Positions 9,326-17,359 are shown, counted from the stretch's first letter. The stretch: 20,971 nucleotides of DNA from Chara braunii (GCA_003427395.1 BFEA01000055.1:3064669-3085639); one strand, 5' to 3'. The notes: generated by a model not told the origin, from the letters alone. Translations and numbers: made by a program.

Positions 9326-9420
9326 AGCGGCTTCCCCACTCGTTCCTCCACGGTTTTGGTCAAGGGAGATGGCAACTTTGGGGATTTAGCCCTGGGCAAC
9401 TCGCGTGGTAAGGTCAGTTT
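9326..9420 (+). repeat. Diverged direct repeat, first copy
   Basis: AGCGGCTTCCCCACTCGTTCC, then TCCACGGTTTTGGT, CAACTCGCG and AGGTCAGTTT align in order with the segment at 9682-9777. Most differences are transitions. The offset is 356 bp. Confidence 0.6.
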
Positions 9421-9681
9421 GGCCGTCGAATTAGTAAAAGGCGAAGGGTGGTGCGTGAAGCTATGGTGGGAATAGTATAGAGGAAGCTAAAAATCGAGAG
9501 TACTACTCGATTTGCAGTAAAATCGAACGAAGGAAGAAGTAGAGTAGGGTTTTTAGGTCGGGGCGACCACAAATCCACGTTTAGATTAGGCAGAGAGTCG
9601 GTAAGTTAGAAGCTAGAGAGAGACTGGACTGCGCCGAAAGGGGTGGAGATGGCAGACAACGAAGGAGAGGCGAGGTAAAAA

Positions 9682-9777
9682 AGAGGCTTATTCCTTCGTT
9701 CTTCCGTGGTTTTTGGTGAAGAAAAGTTCGTTTCGGGGGTTCTTGGTAGCTGCGAGTTAGACTGTGAGGTTAGTTTT
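9682..9777 (+). repeat. Diverged direct repeat, second copy
   Basis: AGAGGCTTATTCCTTCGTTC, then TTCCGTGGTTTTTGGT, GCTGCGAG and AGGTTAGTTTT correspond to the first copy at 9326-9420. A GA-rich segment precedes both copies, so the duplicated unit may extend further left. Confidence 0.6.
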
Positions 9778-11320
9778 AAATGTTAGTTGTTAGGTTATGA
9801 GATACAGTAAGTAGGGGTTGCACCCGAGTGTGAAATTAGCAAGTGTCAATATATCTGGACGAATTCTGGCGGTAGATTCGTTTGGTTTTGTTGTAGTAGT
9901 AGAAGGAGGTCAGCCGCGAGTTTGGGGACTTACCTGTGTTGCGGTGTGTCCAGGCGTGGGGTGCGCACGTATCTAGAGGGGATCGGTGACGGGTTATATG
10001 GTTGCGTCCGGCTTCGAAGGCTATGGAATGGAGTGAACTTGACCACTATTGCCGGCCAGACACATCAGGGTGAGAGCCGCTCGGTTCGGGATGTCTGCGT
10101 TGTCTGCAAAAGATGACGAATGTTGTCGAGGTGACTCCCTGACTCGGTGGGTGGTGGGAACCAACAGGCCGTGGGGTTCAATCGTGAAGTGAGTAGGTTA
10201 ATGTGCGGCTTTGCTCCGTGTTGGATATATGAACGTCCTCGTCTGCGCTCCGCCTTTGCCCTGCCGCCTGTGTTCCGTTAGCTTCGCAGAAGGTTCTTTG
10301 CAGATTGATGTGCTCGATGTGCGGAGTGACTGCGTTGTTGGTGTTGCCCAGCTCTTCACTGCTTTGCTGCCGAGTTGCGCATCCGCTGGTCGTGCCTCTC
10401 GTGTCTGCCGCTTGTGGGCCTGTAGGTTAGTTGCTTTGTTGTCGGTGTCTTGCACTCCGCTTCACGACTATCGAACAAGCTGGTCCGCTCGCCCTATCAT
10501 CCCCTGCAGTTGTCGTTGTCTTGCTATGAAGTGATCAGTATTGTGCCTTCTTGGCCGCGTCTTGCACTTTGAGGTCACGGTTGGTGAGTCGTGTATTTTA
10601 CTGAGTAAAAACTAGCAGCGGGCCATAACGGGGTGAAGGGGTGAGCTGAAGGTCCAACCACAACGTTGGCTGTTGTGATGCTTGGGAGCTGGCAGTGTGT
10701 CTGCCAATAGGTCGAGTAGAAGACACAGTTCGATTGTTACTTAGTTGTTACCGCAGAGACTCGCCAGTTTGTGTTGATCATGAAAAATATGATTCTCAGT
10801 ATATGTCGAAGTATGGTGACTGCGGACTGTGTTTGCTGTATATATGGATGAACAACTGTTGAAAGATGAGGCTGCAAATGCTGTATCCGAGCGGCAAACT
10901 GCGTACAGTTGACATGTCGCCTCCTCCGGTCTACTCTTGAATGGCTGCTACGTATCGCTGGGCCATTTATGAGGACGGACAGATTGAGAAAATCCTTCTT
11001 GATCTAAAGGGTGTAGTGTAGCGACAACTGTTATGAGGGAAGACATTGAGAACCAGACGAGCAGTCAAGCTGTGAAGGGGGTTGTTGCTGTAAACTGGAA
11101 GGTCGTCAGAGAGTCGATAATAAGTAGTTTGACTTTGGTTCGACTGACCTGCTGCTGCGTCCTGACCATCATTGCGGGGCTCCTAGGTGATTCAAGATTA
11201 CAAGGTCCTCTCCTGATAGTTGAGTTGTCCCTCTCCTGTATCTCGAGAATCTTTAACCCCTCATTCTGCCCTTCTTACTCTAAGTCTAATCCTGCTATGA
11301 GAGGAAGGCGGCGGGCGGGA
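9778..11320. other. Intergenic sequence, moderately GC-rich, no identifiable gene
   Basis: The plus-strand frame 10211-10534 (107 codons) is mirrored by a minus-strand frame at 10198-10455. The plus-strand frame 11033-11422 (129 codons) is the longest N-free one in the window. Neither peptide shows a recognisable domain or motif. The second one has a hydrophobic stretch at about residues 30-60 and runs into the hairpins at 11.32-11.37 kb, which argues against real coding. Confidence 0.4.
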
Positions 11321-11400
11321 TTGCAACCCGTAGGACGACAGCAAGACTCTGTGGGGAGTCAACCCACCGATTGCAGGAGCTCTGCCGTAACTCAGGAGGA
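11318..11400. repeat. Cluster of 7-base-loop hairpins, tRNA-like or repeat R relative
   Basis: CGGG-ATTGCAA-CCCG, GTGGG-GAGTCAA-CCCAC and GCAG-GAGCT-CTGC follow each other within 80 bp. Read on the minus strand, they have the order of a D arm, an anticodon arm (loop TTGACTC, T at position 33) and a T arm (GGTTGCAATCC, one of the less usual forms). The acceptor ends do not pair. The same bases read on the plus strand, CTCTGTGGGGA followed by CCCACCGA, also match repeat R copy B (CTCAGTGGGGA followed by CCCACCGA). Either a degenerate tRNA-like sequence or a fifth R fragment is possible. Confidence 0.3.
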
Positions 11401-11750
11401 GTTCTGGAGGTTGGGAACTTAGAGGTAACCTTTCATCTCCTTCTGTAAAACCAGTCATAACCCTTAACTGCACCTCTTGCTATGTTTTGACTGAGTATAC
11501 TGTATGCATCCCTACTTTGACTTCCAGTTTGACTTTCAGGACACAAACCAGACTAAGTAAAGGAATGTATGTGCAATGTCAGTTTCGATTTTAATTGTTT
11601 GACTTAAAGCCGATTGTGGGATTGCATCTGGGGGAAGGGTGAGAGAAAGGTTGTATCGCTTAAGTTTGACTAAGTCTATCAAAAGCTGGGCAAGTCTCCA
11701 TAAGTTTCGGGAGGTCCAATGCTATCATGTTTATTTTGAATTTCCTGGAG

Positions 11751-11786
11751 AACCAGACATGTTTCATAAGTTTGGGTGGTCTGGTT
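11751..11786. repeat. Stem-loop 1 of the conserved-loop family
   Basis: An 8-bp perfect stem, AACCAGAC with GTCTGGTT, encloses the loop at 11759-11778, which has one change from the common form (TTTCAT for TTCCAT). Confidence 0.8.
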
Positions 11787-12356
11787 GCTTTGACTTGCGA
11801 GGGCTGACCGTGAGCAACGGAAAAAATTCACAGAATTAAATAATCATTCTATAGTAAAATTACAATCTAAATTTCAAATTTTCATTCCATCTTAAAAAAT
11901 GTCATTCCAATTTAAAAAAAAATAATCTTACTCGCAAACTTTCATTCCAAGAATAGGGTATCCCTTCTTATTTGGACTGCATGCTAGAGATGAAATGAAA
12001 GTCTGGATGAGTTCATGAAATATTTTAATTTGACTATCATTCTAAGTAGGGATTTTCAGTCATAAATAAGTTAATCCAATCTAAATTAGAAGATATTTGT
12101 TGTAGTAGCATGTAAATTTAATTAAAACATTTCATAAACTCGTCAAGACTTTCTTTCCATCTTGAACAAATAGATGTAGTTGCATGGGAAAACTCATATT
12201 TAAATGAGAACTTATCAAATAAAACCGAAAATTTTAGAATTTGACGAACATTGGAATGATAATTTATAAATATGAATTTTTTTTTTTTTTTTTTAATGAA
12301 ATATTTTTTCAACTTTCATTTTTCGTGGGAATTTTTCTGTTGAGTGATTTTTCAGA

Positions 12357-12392
12357 GAACAAGCGTATTTTATAAGTTTGGGTGGCTTGGTC
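12357..12392. repeat. Stem-loop 2 of the conserved-loop family
   Basis: GAACAAGC pairs with GCTTGGTC at seven of eight positions. The loop at 12365-12384 is diverged in its first half (gtattttataag) and typical in its second (tttgggtg). Confidence 0.7.
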
Positions 12393-12443
12393 GCCTTCTT
12401 TACTTTCGATTTTTGTCAATTTCTTTAGTTCCTGAACGAGGAG

Positions 12444-12479
12444 GTCTGAGCATGTTCCATAAGTTTGGGTGACTCAGCC
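12444..12479. repeat. Stem-loop 3 of the conserved-loop family
   Basis: The common loop is intact at 12452-12471. The arms GTCTGAGC and ACTCAGCC pair through CTGAG/CTCAG plus one outer G-C, with mismatches at the loop-closing pair and one outer position. Confidence 0.65.
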
Positions 12480-12518
12480 TCTTCCTGCTTTGACTTTGAG
12501 AGAAATGAACCAGACAGA

Positions 12519-12558
12519 GGACCAAGACATGTTCCATAAGTTTGGGTGGTCTTAGTCC
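12519..12558. repeat. Stem-loop 4 of the conserved-loop family
   Basis: GGACCAAGAC pairs with GTCTTAGTCC at nine of ten positions around an intact common loop at 12529-12548. Confidence 0.8.
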
Positions 12559-12630
12559 GACGCCTCGCACATGCTGGAACTAGAGGGCTATAACTTGATT
12601 ATACTTTATTACTGCTACTTCTTAACAGGC

Positions 12631-12669
12631 TAGTCAGACAGGGTTCCATAAGTTTGGGTAGTCTGACTA
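12631..12669. repeat. Stem-loop 5 of the conserved-loop family
   Basis: A 9-bp perfect stem, TAGTCAGAC with GTCTGACTA, encloses a 21-base loop variant that starts AGGGTTCC and ends GGGTA. Confidence 0.85.
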
Positions 12670-12899
12670 TAGCTTATGAAGAGAGTACTAATTAAGAATA
12701 AACTTGTGGTACGAAGGGGCAAACCGAATCTTGAGCTAAAGATGATCGGTTCAGTTATATGTTACCTCAAAAGACTAAGTGCAAATAATTATATAAATCT
12801 TGGATACTTAAACAGTTCAGGGTGACTATGGTGGCCTAGTCATATGCTCAAAGAAGAGAAAAGTTGTTGTGCCCTGTGTTTGTGTATACTCCATGACTG

Positions 12900-12935
12900 A
12901 GCTAGACATGTTCCATAAGTTTGGGTGGTCTAGCT
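12900..12935. repeat. Stem-loop 6 of the conserved-loop family
   Basis: An 8-bp perfect stem, AGCTAGAC with GTCTAGCT, encloses an intact common loop at 12908-12927. Confidence 0.85.
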
Positions 12936-13220
12936 TTATGCCTTATATAAGCTTGGTATAAAGAGATAAATCATTGAAAGATTATGAACTATTGTTTGTT
13001 AAGTTCACTTTGGGATTGTGATAGTACTTATCTTTGTGGTTTGGCTTGCATGTGACTGAGTGAGGCTACTACTTAGTCTAAAGTTTCAGTTTAATAAGTA
13101 GTTGCTTTAGTTGCTCGCCACGTGCTAGAGCCTTAGAAGTAAGTTTCAATTCCTGTATTTTCTGAGCTAAGATTTTTTTACTTAGGTCAAGTTCTGCATT
13201 TTCCGGGATCTTTTATTATA

Positions 13221-13815
13221 CTTAGTCTTGTATAAATCTTGGTAAGCCACTTTCTCTACGGGAAGCGCTGCCGAAATTTCTACAAAACCAAGGAGTTAGA
13301 CAGACTTTGTCTTTTTCAGGGTCCAACTTTTCTGTCTTTTTGGCTTAGTAAAAGTCTGGAAAACCTTATTTTATAGAGGGGGCGCTGCCCAAATTTTTGA
13401 TAGTTCAAGGAGTTAGACAAAATTAGACCTTGAGGAGTCAAAATCATTTTAAATTATGAACTTAGTTTTATATAAATATTGAAATAACACTTCTTCTATG
13501 AGAAGCGCTGTCGAAATTTTTACAAAACTAAGGAGTTAGTTAAATTTTGTCTTAGTTGAACTCAGGTCTTGTTTCTGAGTTCATATCTGACTTAGTATAA
13601 ATTTGAAAAGTCTACCTTTTTAAAGGAAGTGCTGCTAAAATTTTTACTAATTCAGGGAGTTAGACAAATTTTAACTTTCCAGAGGTAGAGATCGTTTTTT
13701 TTTTTTTTTTCATACTTGAATTATTATAAATTCTGAGAAGATACTTTTCCTACGGGAAGAGCAGCCGAAATTTTCATAGTTTAGAGAAGTTAGATTATAT
13801 TATGACAGGTGGCGG
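13221..13815. repeat. Tandem array of five ~123-bp units with a covarying hairpin
   Basis: Units begin near 13221, 13344, 13461, 13591 and 13715 with CTTAGTNTAAAT type sequence, and carry a core GCGCTGCCGAAATTTTTA followed by AAGGAGTTAGACAAA. Spacings are 123, 117, 130 and 124. Just before the core each unit has a small inverted repeat with different bases: CTTTCT/GGGAAG (with G-T pairs), CCTT/GAGG, CTTCT/AGAAG, CCTTT/AAAGG and CTTTTCC/GGAAGAG. Linkers between units are less similar. There is no open frame through the array. On the minus strand the core reads AAATTTCGGCAGCGC. I have an unverified impression that such a word recurs in plant tandem repeats. Confidence 0.75.
13692..13710. repeat. 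Poly(T) run inside the 123-bp array
   Basis: A T homopolymer interrupts the linker before the fifth unit and accounts for part of its greater length. Confidence 0.8.
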
Positions 13816-14425
13816 GTCTGACAATCCACTCTGTACAAAGGAGATTTTGTCAGGGGATCTACCTTTTTGGACACTGACTTAGAGGTAGACTCATGATTAG
13901 TTAAGTATAGTAATTCTTGGCGAAATCGTGATATGAAGATTACTCTCGATTTGGACTTATAGATTTAGCTTGGGGATTGGTCTGTCTTGTGTAGAGGTCC
14001 TCTTAAACATTCGACTCGAAGTCAGGACTAGATTCAGCTTGATCCTACAAGGATCACCTTTTGTTATCACTGATAACAGGTCGGTTGCCGATTCGTCGGT
14101 CTAGGACTCAACTCCAATTCATCCTCAATACTCAATCTGAAATACTTTTTATTGTTTTATTAAGGTTTTCAACCGAACTTTTATTGAAAGACCATTTTTT
14201 AACAACAAGTAAAACGCGCATACATTAATAATCAACGCTTTCACACTTAGGCCACAGTCTTAAGATATATCCCACGATAGTCAAGATATCATGCAATCGA
14301 CTATATACGTCCAAAGAAAGATTCTCCTTTTGCTTAGTTCTCACTTTTTCATACCCGGATGTCGTTCCACCAAGGACAACGGCAGGCAACCGTTATCCCG
14401 GCAACGGCGCCACCTGTCGAGCGCA
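13816..14425. other. Intergenic sequence between two repeat blocks
   Basis: No frame or repeat is recognisable. CTTTTGTTATCACTGATAACAGG near 14060 contains the inverted repeat TTATCA/TGATAA. From about 14350 the sequence becomes GC-rich (CAACGGCAGGCAACCGTT type) leading into repeat R copy B. Confidence 0.45.
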
Positions 14426-14429
14426 TCGG

Positions 14430-14885
14430 TCCGGCACCGCACAAGGCAGCGTGGGACCCTCCCGACCGCGTCACGCATGAGTTGGTCTAAATCCTTGTCG
14501 TGAATATACATGGAGTTTCTGAAAGCCGCTCCGGCCGAGTGCGCCAGCCATACCTCTCGCGAGCCCCTACGACAGGATAGGGCCTACGTGAGGTACGACT
14601 TACGTCCACCTTCCGGGAGTTGTCACCTTCCTTCGGTGGGCGTATCCCCACTGAGCTACCAGTCCACAGTACAAAAGTTAATCAGCTGCAATCGCAGAGG
14701 TGGACCAGTCGAGGGCGTTTTCGTTTGCTGTAGCATAGGGGGTACGCGAGGTGTCGGACCAAATACCTTTACAAGGGTATTTGGCCATGCTTTTGCATGT
14801 GACACCGTTGTGAGGAAACTTGGGGAAGGGTTGTCTGCCGCTCGCTGAAGCCAAGGGCAACAGCGCCTGTCACTCGCTGCGCCCG
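14430..14885 (-). repeat. Dispersed repeat R, copy B
   Basis: Read on the minus strand it aligns with copy A (5610-5985) through the shared blocks listed there, including TAGCTCA (14652-14658 as TGAGCTA), GGTGACAACTCC and GCGAGAGGTAT. At the right side, 14750-14806 can fold into a compact three-way junction: GGTGTC (14750-14755) with GACACC (14801-14806) encloses a 12-bp hairpin (14759-14784, loop AC) and a 5-bp hairpin CATGC-TTTT-GCATG (14786-14799), with only one to three unpaired bases at the joints. Copy C shares the middle of this block. No coding frame with recognisable content overlaps it. Confidence 0.6.
14750..14806. repeat. Three-way-junction-like fold in repeat R copy B
   Basis: Stem 1 is GGTGTC/GACACC. 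Stem 2 is CCAAATACCTT with AAGGGTATTTGG, including one G-T pair. Stem 3 is CATGC/GCATG with a TTTT loop. Almost every base of the 57 is paired, which is much denser pairing than chance would give. Confidence 0.6.
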
Positions 14886-14939
14886 CTTCCGAGGTCCGCA
14901 GCGACCAGCAGGGGAGTGGGGGGGTTGAAAGGCCTGCTG

Positions 14940-15190
14940 CGAATGCACTATGCGAATGATCTGCCAATGAGTAGAGAGTCCCTGATCAACCAATGAGTGG
15001 CCATTGCCTGATCGGCCAATGGGAAGAGAGTGCAGAACCAGCCAATGAGTGGTTGCTATTTGATTAGCCAATGAGTAGATGCTGACTGATCTCCCAATCA
15101 AAGGCCGCTACCTGATCTGCGAATGAGAGGCTGCTGCCTGACCCGCCAATGAGCGGCTGCTGCCTGACCCGCCAATGAGAGGCTGCTGCC
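14940..15190. repeat. Minisatellite of 26-bp units, each with a CCAAT-type core
   Basis: CCAAT (or CGAAT) starts at 14964, 14990, 15016, 15042, 15068, 15094, 15120, 15146 and 15172, exactly 26 bp apart each time, with a further CGAAT at 14940. A unit reads approximately CTGATCNGCCAATGAGTGG plus CTGCTGC. The last two units are almost identical and the others diverge between the cores. The invariant spacing in spite of base changes means no indels have been tolerated or have had time to occur. Binding by NF-Y-like factors is possible in principle, but no promoter is visible next to it. Confidence 0.85.
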
Positions 15191-15317
15191 TTAAGTGATC
15201 TGCACTATCATTTACTCTCTTTTCACCCTCACTTACCTGCGCCGTCTCTCTCGCCGCTCTGGAAGCCGAGTAACGAGATCTACTTCGAAATCATATGATA
15301 AAAGTGTGATCCTTGAG
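15191..15317. other. Short unique stretch with a splice-donor-like word on the minus strand
   Basis: The plus-strand ACTTACCTG at 15231-15239 reads CAGGTAAGT on the minus strand, the ideal 5' splice site. No frame or paired acceptor supports an exon here. Confidence 0.25.
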
Positions 15318-15353
15318 ATAAATAAATAAATAAACAAATAAATCAATAAATAA
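15318..15353. repeat. AAAT-type tetranucleotide microsatellite
   Basis: A run of AAAT units with a few substitutions (AAAC, AATC). Confidence 0.85.
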
Positions 15354-15374
15354 TTTCAGGGAGAGTAATTAGCG

Positions 15375-15404
15375 AGCCAGTTCGCTGGCTTGGTTCCAAG
15401 CGAA
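15375..15404. repeat. Two overlapping, mutually exclusive hairpins
   Basis: AGCCAG-TTCG-CTGGCT (15375-15390) and TTCGCT with AGCGAA (15381-15404) share bases, so only one can form at a time. They lie in a short unique segment (15354-15600) with two CCAATCAAG words near 15405 and 15451. Confidence 0.5.
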
Positions 15405-15617
15405 CCAATCAAGAGTGAGCTGCAAACTGCAGATTCATTTTCAAACACACCAATCAAGTGTACCTGTGCGAAACCCAGTCTTCAGTTGGAAGCTCACGCT
15501 ACAAGTCACGAGCGTTTGTTATACATCATCTTGAGTTTCAACTGAAACTCTACTCGTTTTCTGATAACTTACAGCACATAGCTTTTAGATAGGTCAATTG
15601 TGGTGACCAGGCTGCGG

Positions 15618-15623
15618 CCTCTT

Positions 15624-15676
<53 letters not shown>

Positions 15677-16105
15677 NNNNNNNNNNNNNNNNNNNNNNNN
15701 NNNNNNNNNNNNNNNNNNNNNNNNNNNNNNNNNNNNNNNNNNNNNNNNNNNNNNNNNNNNNNNNNNNNNNNNNNNNNNNNNNNNNNNNNNNNNNNNNNNN
15801 NNNNNNNNNNNNNNNNNNNNNNNNNNNNNNNNNNNNNNNNNNNNNNNNNNNNNNNNNNNNNNNNNNNNNNNNNNNNNNNNNNNNNNNNNNNNNNNNNNNN
15901 NNNNNNNNNNNNNNNNNNNNNNNNNNNNNNNNNNNNNNNNNNNNNNNNNNNNNNNNNNNNNNNNNNNNNNNACACTCTCTGTCATACTTTCTCTCTCACT
16001 GTCACACTCTCCCTCTCTCAGACACCCTTTCACTGTCACACTCTCCCTCTCTCACCCACACTGCGCAGTCTCTCTCTCACTCTCTCTCACTCTCTCTCTT
16101 GTGTT
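15618..16105. repeat. CT microsatellite with an assembly gap
   Basis: A pure CT run reaches the N block from the left, and an imperfect CT/CACTCT tract leaves it on the right. The true length is unknown. Open frames crossing it consist of repeated S/L or R/E residues and are not genes. Confidence 0.95.
15677..15971. other. Assembly gap (295 N)
   Basis: The gap lies inside the CT microsatellite, a common cause of assembly failure. The number of Ns may be an estimate. Confidence 0.99.
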
Positions 16106-16249
16106 GTCAGTTCCCCCCCTCATATTTCTAGCCTACTTCAGCAGACAAATTTGTGTTGAATATTCATAACGGGCTCGAACAGTGATAACAACAAAATCAA
16201 CCCTCACTTTTCTCCAAATTTGTGGATTGTTGATACGAGCAAATCAGCG

Positions 16250-17180
16250 CGCGGACTTTACCGTGCGTCCTGACCGCTTCACCGGATACATTTATGTCAT
16301 ATATTCCCGCCTTGACAACAAATTCGTTCCCCGTACTTCTCCAATTAAGAAGACTGACGAAACGGGCAGATAAACGCCCGCTCTCTACCATATACCTGGG
16401 TCGCTCTAGCGAGTAGTTTAATCTCAAATATCCAATAGGTGTTTGGGCAGCAGCAAAAAACCAAATCAACTCCGATTTTCTTCGAGTATGAGAACTGGTG
16501 AAATGGGCATATCAGCGCCCTGTTTCTACCATGTACCTGGTCCGCTTTTGCGAGTAGATTAAATCTCAAATATTCAATAGGTGTTCGGGCAGCAGCAACA
16601 ACCAAATCATCTCCGATTCTCTCCGGGTGTGAGAATTGGCGAAACGGGCAGATCAGCGCCCTGTTTCTACCCTGTACCTGGTCCGCTTTTGCGAGTAGAT
16701 TAAATCTCAAATATTCAATAGGTGTTCNTGGTCCGCTTTTGCGAGTAGATTAAATCTCAAATATTCAATAGGTGTTCTGGCAGCAGCAACAACCAAATCA
16801 TCTCCGATTTCTCCGGGTGTGAGAACTGGCGAAACGGACAGATCAACGCCCTGTTTCTACCATGTACCTGGTCTGCTTCTGCGAGTAGATTAAATCTCAA
16901 ATATTCAATAGGTGTTTGGGCAGGAGCAACAACTAAATCATCTCCAATTTTCTCCGGGTGTGAGAACTGGCGAAACGGGCAGATCAGCGCCCTGTTTCTA
17001 CCATGTACTTGGTCTGTTTTTGCGAGTAGATTAGATCTCAAATATTCGGCAGATATTTGAACAGCAGCAAGTAGCGAAGTCAAACCCTGGTTCTCCCCGT
17101 GTATGGGGTCTGGTGAAACGGGGAGATCAACACCTGATCTCTACCATGTACCTAGGTCGCTGTAGCGGTCAGATTGGCGT
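16250..17180. repeat. Satellite-like tandem array, 141-bp unit, about six copies
   Basis: GAGTAG-anchored units start at 16411, 16552, 16693, 16883 and 17024, with a diverged counterpart at 17167. Spacings are 141, 141, (interrupted), 141 and 143, and 140 across the second part. The unit holds TCTACCATGTACCTGGTC, GAGTAGATTAAATCTCAAAT, CAGCAGCAACAACCAAAT and CTCCGGGTGTGAGAACTGG. The first copy (about 16250-16370) and the last are degenerate, as is usual at array edges. Because 141 is 47 codons, one minus-strand frame stays open over several units with peptides such as ALICPFRQFSHPEKIGDD. The plus strand is closed by the GTGTGAG word in each unit. Confidence 0.9.
16679..16777. other. Exact 49-bp duplication around a single N: likely assembly join
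   Basis: 16679-16727 and 16729-16777 are identical and are separated by one N at 16728. All other units are 140-143 bp apart, while here the spacing is 50. The pattern fits two contig ends that overlapped by 49 bp but were joined without merging. The true unit number may differ. Confidence 0.8.
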
Positions 17181-17235
17181 CGGATCTGTGGATCGAGCCC
17201 AGGTGTCAACGATAACAGGCAACTTACACGTCAAT

Positions 17236-17256
17236 TTTTTTTTTTTTTTTTTTTTT
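17236..17256. repeat. Poly(T) run
   Basis: A T homopolymer of about 21 bases follows the 141-bp array. It may be the tail of a minus-strand retroposon, but no body could be recognised. Confidence 0.8.
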
Positions 17257-17359
17257 AATGAACAACTTGATAGAAGAAACTTAACAGCGAAGAGGGCGGC
17301 TTTAGCGATCGAGCATCACCAACATTCAGACAATGATTCTCCATTTTCAGGCTAAGTCA

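Larger units (their letters stand above)
11640..12940. repeat. Stem-loop array with conserved 20-base loop and varying stems
   Basis: The word atgttccataagtttgggtg or a close variant occurs seven times. In six copies it is enclosed by complementary arms whose sequence differs from copy to copy: AACCAGAC/GTCTGGTT (11751-11786), GAACAAGC/GCTTGGTC (12357-12392), CTGAG/CTCAG (12444-12479), GGACCAAGAC/GTCTTAGTCC (12519-12558), TAGTCAGAC/GTCTGACTA (12631-12669) and AGCTAGAC/GTCTAGCT (12900-12935). A seventh, degenerate copy lies near 11690-11722. Sequence between copies is mostly unrelated, so this is not a simple tandem repeat. Paired changes in the arms with a fixed loop point to a folded RNA or single-stranded DNA. 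Orientation and function are unknown. Confidence 0.75.

Noticed and set aside
10211-10534. 107-codon plus-strand frame
   Set aside because: It is mirrored by a minus-strand frame, its C/S/L/R-rich peptide resembles no family I know, and there are no splice or start signals.
11033-11422. 129-codon plus-strand frame with a hydrophobic stretch
   Set aside because: The 3' third runs through hairpins shared with a repeat, and no family resemblance or splice signals are visible. I kept it only as part of an intergenic description.
11640-12940. CRISPR-like array
   Set aside because: Repeat spacing is irregular (77-606 bp), the flanks are self-complementary rather than unique spacers, and the window is eukaryotic in character with no cas genes.
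13221-13815. Twister- or hammerhead-type ribozyme in the 123-bp units
   Set aside because: I looked for the conserved core words of these ribozymes (for example CUGAUGA with GAAA for hammerhead) and could not place them. Only a hairpin and an unrelated core are visible.
15231-15239. Ideal splice donor CAGGTAAGT on the minus strand
   Set aside because: A single match of this length can occur by chance, and no open frame, acceptor or conserved exon accompanies it.
15569-16169. Long open frames on both strands across the N block
   Set aside because: They are open only because CT/GA repeats and Ns contain no stops. The residues are S/L or R/E repeats and unknowns.
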